Under the pieces are notes generated by a model that saw nothing but the letters and a program-made list of their open reading frames with translations, was not told the origin of the DNA and made no database searches. Positions 59,374-64,000 of a stretch of DNA of 64,000 bases are shown here, one piece after another; within the stretch, counting starts at the first letter, position 1, and each line of letters starts with the position of its first letter. Both the position numbers and the translations under genes were made by a program. Source of the stretch: Fremontodendron californicum (Eukaryota > Streptophyta > Magnoliopsida > Malvales > Malvaceae); assembly GCA_030761205.1 (NCBI GenBank), contig JAULJL010000039.1, positions 9,868,001-9,932,000 of the forward strand. The letters are read 5' to 3'.

Positions 59374-60021
59374 ATGGAAAGTACTTCGTCCCAACGCATT
59401 AAAAAAATTTGTGTCTTTGGAGGTGCTTATCCAGGGAAAAATAACATATTCGCTGATGAAGCCATAAGAGTTGGAGTAATACTTGCCCAACAAAAGATCC
59501 AGTTGATTTATGGAGGCGGTAGTACGGGTTTAATGGGAGCAGTCGCTACAGCAGCACACGCCGGAGGAAGTCCAGTTCTAGGAATCGTGCCAAAACTATT
59601 CACAGATTTTTGTGGACCTACCGTGGGTAAGGAAATACAAGTCTGGAGTATCCCTGAACGGATAACAATCATGTACCATTCTGCCGATGCATTCATTGCT
59701 TTACCAGGAGGTCTGGGTACATTGGAAGAAATAGCTTGCGTGGCTTCTTGGTCATCTTTGGTCACAAATAAGAAACCCATTGGTTTGCTTAATATTAATG
59801 GTTATTTTAGTAATTTGCTTTCATATTTAGATAATGCTGTGGATAATGGATTCATGTTTTCAGAGGAAAGGAGAACCATAATTTCTGCTACAACCATTGA
59901 AGATTTACTCAAAAAGCTCCAAGCTTATGAGTGTTTATCTGCTACGGTTGTTTCGCAAACGCTCGGAAAAAGAAAAAGAGATATGGACGAGCAAAGAGTG
60001 GATTGCACTCTGTCTTTGTGA
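59374..60021 (+). CDS. LOG: LOG-like cytokinin riboside 5'-monophosphate phosphoribohydrolase (copy C)
   Basis: The best-preserved LOG in the window, 215 aa from MESTSSQRIKKICVFGGAYP. Key elements are GGGSTGLMG (47-55), Arg96, PGGLGTLEE (111-119, with Glu119), and KPIGLLNINGYFSNLL. All match the LOG fold, which cleaves cytokinin nucleotide to free base plus ribose 5-phosphate. No intron interrupts the frame, unlike host LOG genes. It has a KRKR stretch near residues 199-202, which is not a usual LOG feature and may be a nuclear signal. It lies in sense orientation, with an acceptor-like CTCTTTCAG 21 nt upstream. About nine residues differ from copy A. Sequence integrity makes enzymatic activity plausible; expression is unknown. 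Confidence 0.92.
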   Translation: MESTSSQRIKKICVFGGAYPGKNNIFADEAIRVGVILAQQKIQLIYGGGSTGLMGAVATAAHAGGSPVLGIVPKLFTDFCGPTVGKEIQVWSIPERITIMYHSADAFIALPGGLGTLEEIACVASWSSLVTNKKPIGLLNINGYFSNLLSYLDNAVDNGFMFSEERRTIISATTIEDLLKKLQAYECLSATVVSQTLGKRKRDMDEQRVDCTLSL

Positions 60022-61969
60022 CATTATCTAACATTTTGTTTGTTGTGTCTCAGTTATAATAAGTGGTTAGCAACCTCTGCAGGTAATATCTCCTAAATTC
60101 TACCTTTGGTAGGGGGTAAGGGACATATTTCGCTAATTTAAAAAAAAAAAAAAGTTTGTTGTGTTTTAAGCAATTTAGAAGTATTCATTCTGAATAAGGT
60201 CTGAGTAAGGGAGACTTGAGACATACCTTGTCAGTTTGATTTTAATCTTTTTATGTTTACTTGTTAATTTTTGTTTAGTATTTTAGGATTATTTAGGTTG
60301 CATGAGTTTGTTTTGTTTTGAGTCTTAGTTATTCCTATTCTTATGTTATTAGTTCTTTTCTCTTACACATGATTCTTTCATTTGGGTTAATAGACTTACA
60401 TTGAGGACAATGTAAGAATTAAGTGTGGGGGAACGATTTAGGATTTCTTTTATTTTTGTCTACTATTTTTTTTTTATGAGTCTTTATTATTATTATTATT
60501 TAGTGTGTTTTAGTTCCTTTTAATACAATGATGAGATATGAATTGCATAAGTCTAAAACAGATTTATTAGTGAGAAGATTTTCATGAGAATTGAGCTTGA
60601 TGTCAACCTTTTTATGAGCCAATGTTAATATGATATGTTGATTGAGAAAGAAGCATGTTTAGACTTAATCTGACTTGTATAATCATCCTTGTGAGTTTTT
60701 GAGCCTATAATGATTGATGCATTATACAAATCAATCTAATTTCTTTCTTGAGTGCTCTTATGATTACATGATTCTCTAGAACTTGCTTTAAACCGTTTGA
60801 GACTATATTGATACATGTGACAACATGAATATGATAGAGGCATTAGGATTATAACCAGAGCCAAACAGCCATCCATTATTAATGTTCTAAGAGAACATCC
60901 CCACTAGTGAGCCAATTTGAGCGTACATTAAATATGTTGTTTTATTGGTAACCACAACTTACACCTAGCCTAAATATACTTATATCCTTACCCTTGTTCT
61001 AAAGATGGATTATATATTTTGAGACATATTGCAAAAAAACAAGGGATATTTTTAGTTGAAAATTTGGGTTAGAAACAAAAGATAAGTGTGGGGGAAGAAA
61101 AGAAAAGAAAAAGTCAAGAGAAAAAGAAAGGGATCATTGTTAAATACATTCCCATATTCAAAAAAAAAAAAACTTCTCTTGAACTTCTAGTTAAAAAAAG
61201 AAAAAGATGTTACAAAGTTGGTTAGAATGATGCAAAGGCTCAACATGAATATTTAGCCTATGTTATTATGTGCTTTATAAGAGTTTTGAGAAGTTTTATT
61301 TGTATGATCTTATTATGTCTCTAAAATCTATGAACTCTTTGGAACCTTTGTGATATCTTTATCCTTTTGTTCTTTAACCACATTATAACCCTTTGGCCCC
61401 ATTACAACCTTGAATAAAGACCTCTTGATTTATGAAGTTGTATGATCTAAATAGTGGAGAATAGGTGGACAAGCAAGCATATGGTAGAAGTGTTTTCATG
61501 AGATTGATTGAGTGTAAACACTTTACCACTACTTTAAAGAGTGAAAATCAAGAGAGTATCCCATGTGAGAAGTTGAGATTAAGTTGAATATGCACTATTT
61601 TGATTGAAATATGTTATGTTAATATTGGCTTAACTCATTTATTTACATTCAAGCATGAATTTTTGTGAAATTCTTTGAGCTATTGATTAGTTTATAAGAC
61701 TTGTTCAAAGATTGTCTCTAATTTATATTGAAAGGATTAGGAGTAAATATTTTTAGTGTATGTAGTTTACTTATATTTTAGTTTTTCAATGTTTGTGGGT
61801 ATCGTTCTAGCAAACCCTCACGAGACTAAACTCGTCCACTAGGAACACCTAGGGGTTTAAAGGCTTGTGTCACATGCTAAGTGCCACCGTGATTTCCTAC
61901 GAAAATGGATTAGATTAGATTTTCTTATTTTATTTTTATTGAGTCGTTGCTAGGGACTAGCAACAATCT
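60022..61969 (+). other. Non-coding 3' region (copy C)
   Basis: Collinear with A but without A's local duplication. Two internal AAGTGTGGGGG motifs (near 60420 and 61083) precede the PPT. No ORF seen. Confidence 0.7.
61946..61964 (+). other. Hairpin before PPT (copy C)
   Basis: GTTGCTAGGGACTAGCAAC, identical to A and B. Confidence 0.7.
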
Positions 61970-61982
61970 AAGTGTGGGGGTG
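61970..61982 (+). other. Polypurine tract (copy C)
   Basis: AAGTGTGGGGGTG directly before TGATAAC. Confidence 0.8.
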
Positions 61983-63492
61983 TGATAACTCGTATAATTA
62001 TATAGTTTTTAATTATGTTTTATTATTGTTTTGTGTCAAATACGAGTTATTATTGCTTAGTCTACTTGTGTTTATGATCTTTTATATTTTTATGTAATTT
62101 GGTGTTTTTCATGAGTTTCTTTGAGTGATTTCAGATTACTAGGTTAAATCAAGAATTAAGGGCAAATCCAATTCAGTTCCAGTTCCGACACCTTTTTCCA
62201 TATCAGCTATATTTGGAGTTTCACTGAAGCAATAAGGCTGAAATTTTAACCATGCAAATTTACGAGGCATATCTATCTTTTTCATGTTTTACACTTCTTG
62301 AAACGGAGTCGTTTTCCCTACCGAAATCAACCATCAAGTTGGCTGATGTGCAATAACGTCTGTTCTGCACCGTTTTGGTATTTTGACTATATCTTCCGAT
62401 CCACATGAGCAAATGATCTGATTCCAACGGATATGGATCAGTAACTGATAGGGGCATATTTTTCTAGAAGACCATTTGATCCGATCGAGCCTCCAACATT
62501 GACAAAATCGACCATCAAGCTGGCTGATCAGAAGTGTCATACAACATGACGAAAATTGTTAGAAAAATGCACCCACCTATTATACCTACCTTTGAAATTT
62601 ATAAAGCTTGTCTCTTGTCATTTAGCTCTCCAAAATGTGTATAAATAGAGGGCCTTGGATGAGTATTAGGATACATTATACATTGGGAGGATATTAGCCA
62701 TTGTAATAAAATTCTCTAAGTTTTCTTCTTCTTTCCTTTCTCTAGTTTTCTTTTTCTTTATTTACTTATGCTTCTTACATTTCTTTTCATTTTATTCATA
62801 TCTAGTATGTGTTGCTAATCATATTGTTGAGGTGATGAGGTGAAGCTTTTGGTAAATGCTAAGGTTAGTCTCTTAAACATGAGCTAAAATGAATTATCAT
62901 TTATAAACACTAGTATAGATAATATTTTCTTTTGGTTTAAAATCATACTTGCAAAGTAGAGATCTTGATTCATTATTGACAATGAAAATGGCACAGTAAA
63001 TGCTTGGTTTCATAACCTTGATTTGTTGTAGACATATACCTTGGCATAAGGAATGCTTGGACTCTTTTTATGAGTTTTGAGGACACCAAATGAACATAAT
63101 ATCATATGCTATGGACGTTGGACAATTTGGACTGAATTGCTAAACCTTCCGATTGGAACCTCCTTTATGTGTGGATTTCAATTGTGTAATAAAACAAGAT
63201 TAATCTTAGCATAACACCAAGAGTGGATTCTCTAACCTCAACATCTTTTCTTATTGTTTTTTATATCTTGTTTAATTGCTTTTATGTTATTTTGTTTATT
63301 TTGTTCTCTAATATCTTGTTTACTTTCTTTGTTATTGATTCCCTAATATCTTGTTTATTTTCTTTTTCTTATATATTTATAAACTTATACTTACTAATAC
63401 GCTTCCCTGTGGTTCGACCTCGGACACCCGAGAATTTATTACTTGAACATAACCTGCACTTGGGTTTACAACTCTTAATTGAGTCTCCATCA
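61983..63492 (+). repeat. Copy C 3' LTR
   Basis: 1,510 bp, nearly identical to the 5' LTR, ending CTCCATCA followed by ACCAG. Confidence 0.95.
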
Positions 63493-64000
63493 ACCAGCCT
63501 ATCCAATTTTTCTACAGATATATTGTTAGCCACGTATGCCTGATTCAACACTCTCAATAGGGCGTTTCTATGTGGTTTCGAATTCAAAAGCAAAGATAAG
63601 ATTGAAATTCTAGCTGTTTGACGTTGCAGTTGCTCAACCACACTATACTCACTATGCTTTATGAATTTTAAGAACTCGCAGGCTTCCTTCTCACTCCGGC
63701 TCTTTTATTCTGTTAACCGGGGCTGATCCCCTTTCTACTTCTTTTGACAAATCCATCTCAATATGGATTGGTTCAGCTGCTTTCTTCCTTTTGTTTTCTC
63801 CTCTATCTTTCCCTGTTAACCCCTGTTCAACAGCCTTATGAGCATAACACCTTCCACTTCGTGTTAAGTGCCCCACACCTGTGATATCATGCTGACTTGA
63901 AAACCCAGGCATAACCATGCTGCAGTCGTATTTCCATGGTGCAGCTTTGTTTTCCTTGTATGAAAAAGAAATAGATGGCATCAATGATTAACTTAGGGGC
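63493..64000 (-). pseudogene. E2 end of gag / start of protease region
   Basis: Minus-strand pieces encode CSMVMPGFSSQHDITGVGHL with TRSGRCYAHK, and VEQLQRQTARISILSLLLNS with HRNALLRVLNQAYV, both typical of the Ogre/Tat gag-protease junction. A frameshift lies between them near 63680. After removal of copy C and one ACCAG, the frame after KLDRLV continues into 53708. Confidence 0.8.

Larger units (their letters stand above)
53709..63492 (+). mobile_element. Athila-like LTR retrotransposon with LOG, copy C
   Basis: A full 9,784-bp element with two 1,510-bp LTRs and a perfect 5-bp target duplication ACCAG (53704-53708 and 63493-63497). By eye I found only two LTR differences (G/A in ATTAT(G/A)TAG, C/A in TCTAG(C/A)AGACC), so the insertion is recent. 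Internally it keeps an open LOG ORF, has one stop in gag and the 5-nt difference in the C4-finger ORF. Confidence 0.95.
31456..64000 (-). mobile_element. E2: Ogre/Tat-like gypsy retrotransposon, interrupted by copies B and C
   Basis: Read on the minus strand from the right edge: end of gag, protease, linker, RT, RNase H, integrase, satellite-rich 3' UTR, PPT and 3' LTR. Copy C splits gag from protease at 53708/63493, and copy B splits RNase H at 41167/50520. Joined across each insertion the reading frame resumes after removing one target duplication. The 5' LTR and start lie right of the window. Several stops and frameshifts show it is inactive. Confidence 0.9.

Overview
The window is plant nuclear DNA, most likely from a eudicot. 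It is AT-rich, has intron-containing genes with plant splice sites, carries MITEs and an Au-like SINE, and is dominated by Ty3/gypsy LTR retrotransposons of the Athila and Ogre/Tat types. The species cannot be named from the sequence alone.

Layout. Positions 1-2023 hold the last three exons of a GDSL esterase/lipase gene (+ strand); its first exon(s) lie left of the window. Positions 2859-10667 hold a complete six-exon gene for a class-B ADP-ribosylation factor GTPase (- strand, 193 aa), whose introns carry several small transposons. Positions 11.1-14.06 kb are AT-rich intergenic DNA with two small transposons and a broken LINE. From 14,058 to the right edge everything is nested retrotransposons. 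An Ogre/Tat-like element E1 (+) begins at 14,058. Its roughly 5-kb 5' LTR is split by Athila-like copy A (16,792-26,610); its primer-binding site is at 28,878 and its decayed gag runs to 31,455. There a second Ogre/Tat-like element E2 (- strand) starts with its 5.76-kb 3' LTR (31,456-37,217), followed leftward-reading by a satellite-rich 3' UTR, integrase, RNase H, RT, protease and the end of gag. E2 is itself split by Athila-like copies B (41,168-50,519, target duplication CTCCC) and C (53,709-63,492, target duplication ACCAG).

The notable system is the A/B/C family. Each copy has about 1.5-kb LTRs, a tRNA-Asp-type primer-binding site and a gag-protease ORF. The RT, RNase H and integrase core is missing, so protease sequence is joined directly to the integrase C-terminus. 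Where an envelope-like gene might sit there are two extra sense-strand ORFs. One encodes a small protein with a basic stretch and a C4 zinc-finger-like motif. The other is an intronless LONELY GUY (LOG) cytokinin-activating phosphoribohydrolase with the PGGxGTxxE motif intact in copies A and C. Pyrimidine-rich splice-acceptor-like sequences precede both ORFs in all three copies, and a donor-like CAG|GTAATC lies just before gag. This looks like a non-autonomous retrotransposon family that captured a cytokinin-biosynthesis cDNA and multiplied it, recently in the case of copy C, whose two LTRs are almost identical. All three gag ORFs are now broken in different ways. LOG is open in A and C and deleted in B.
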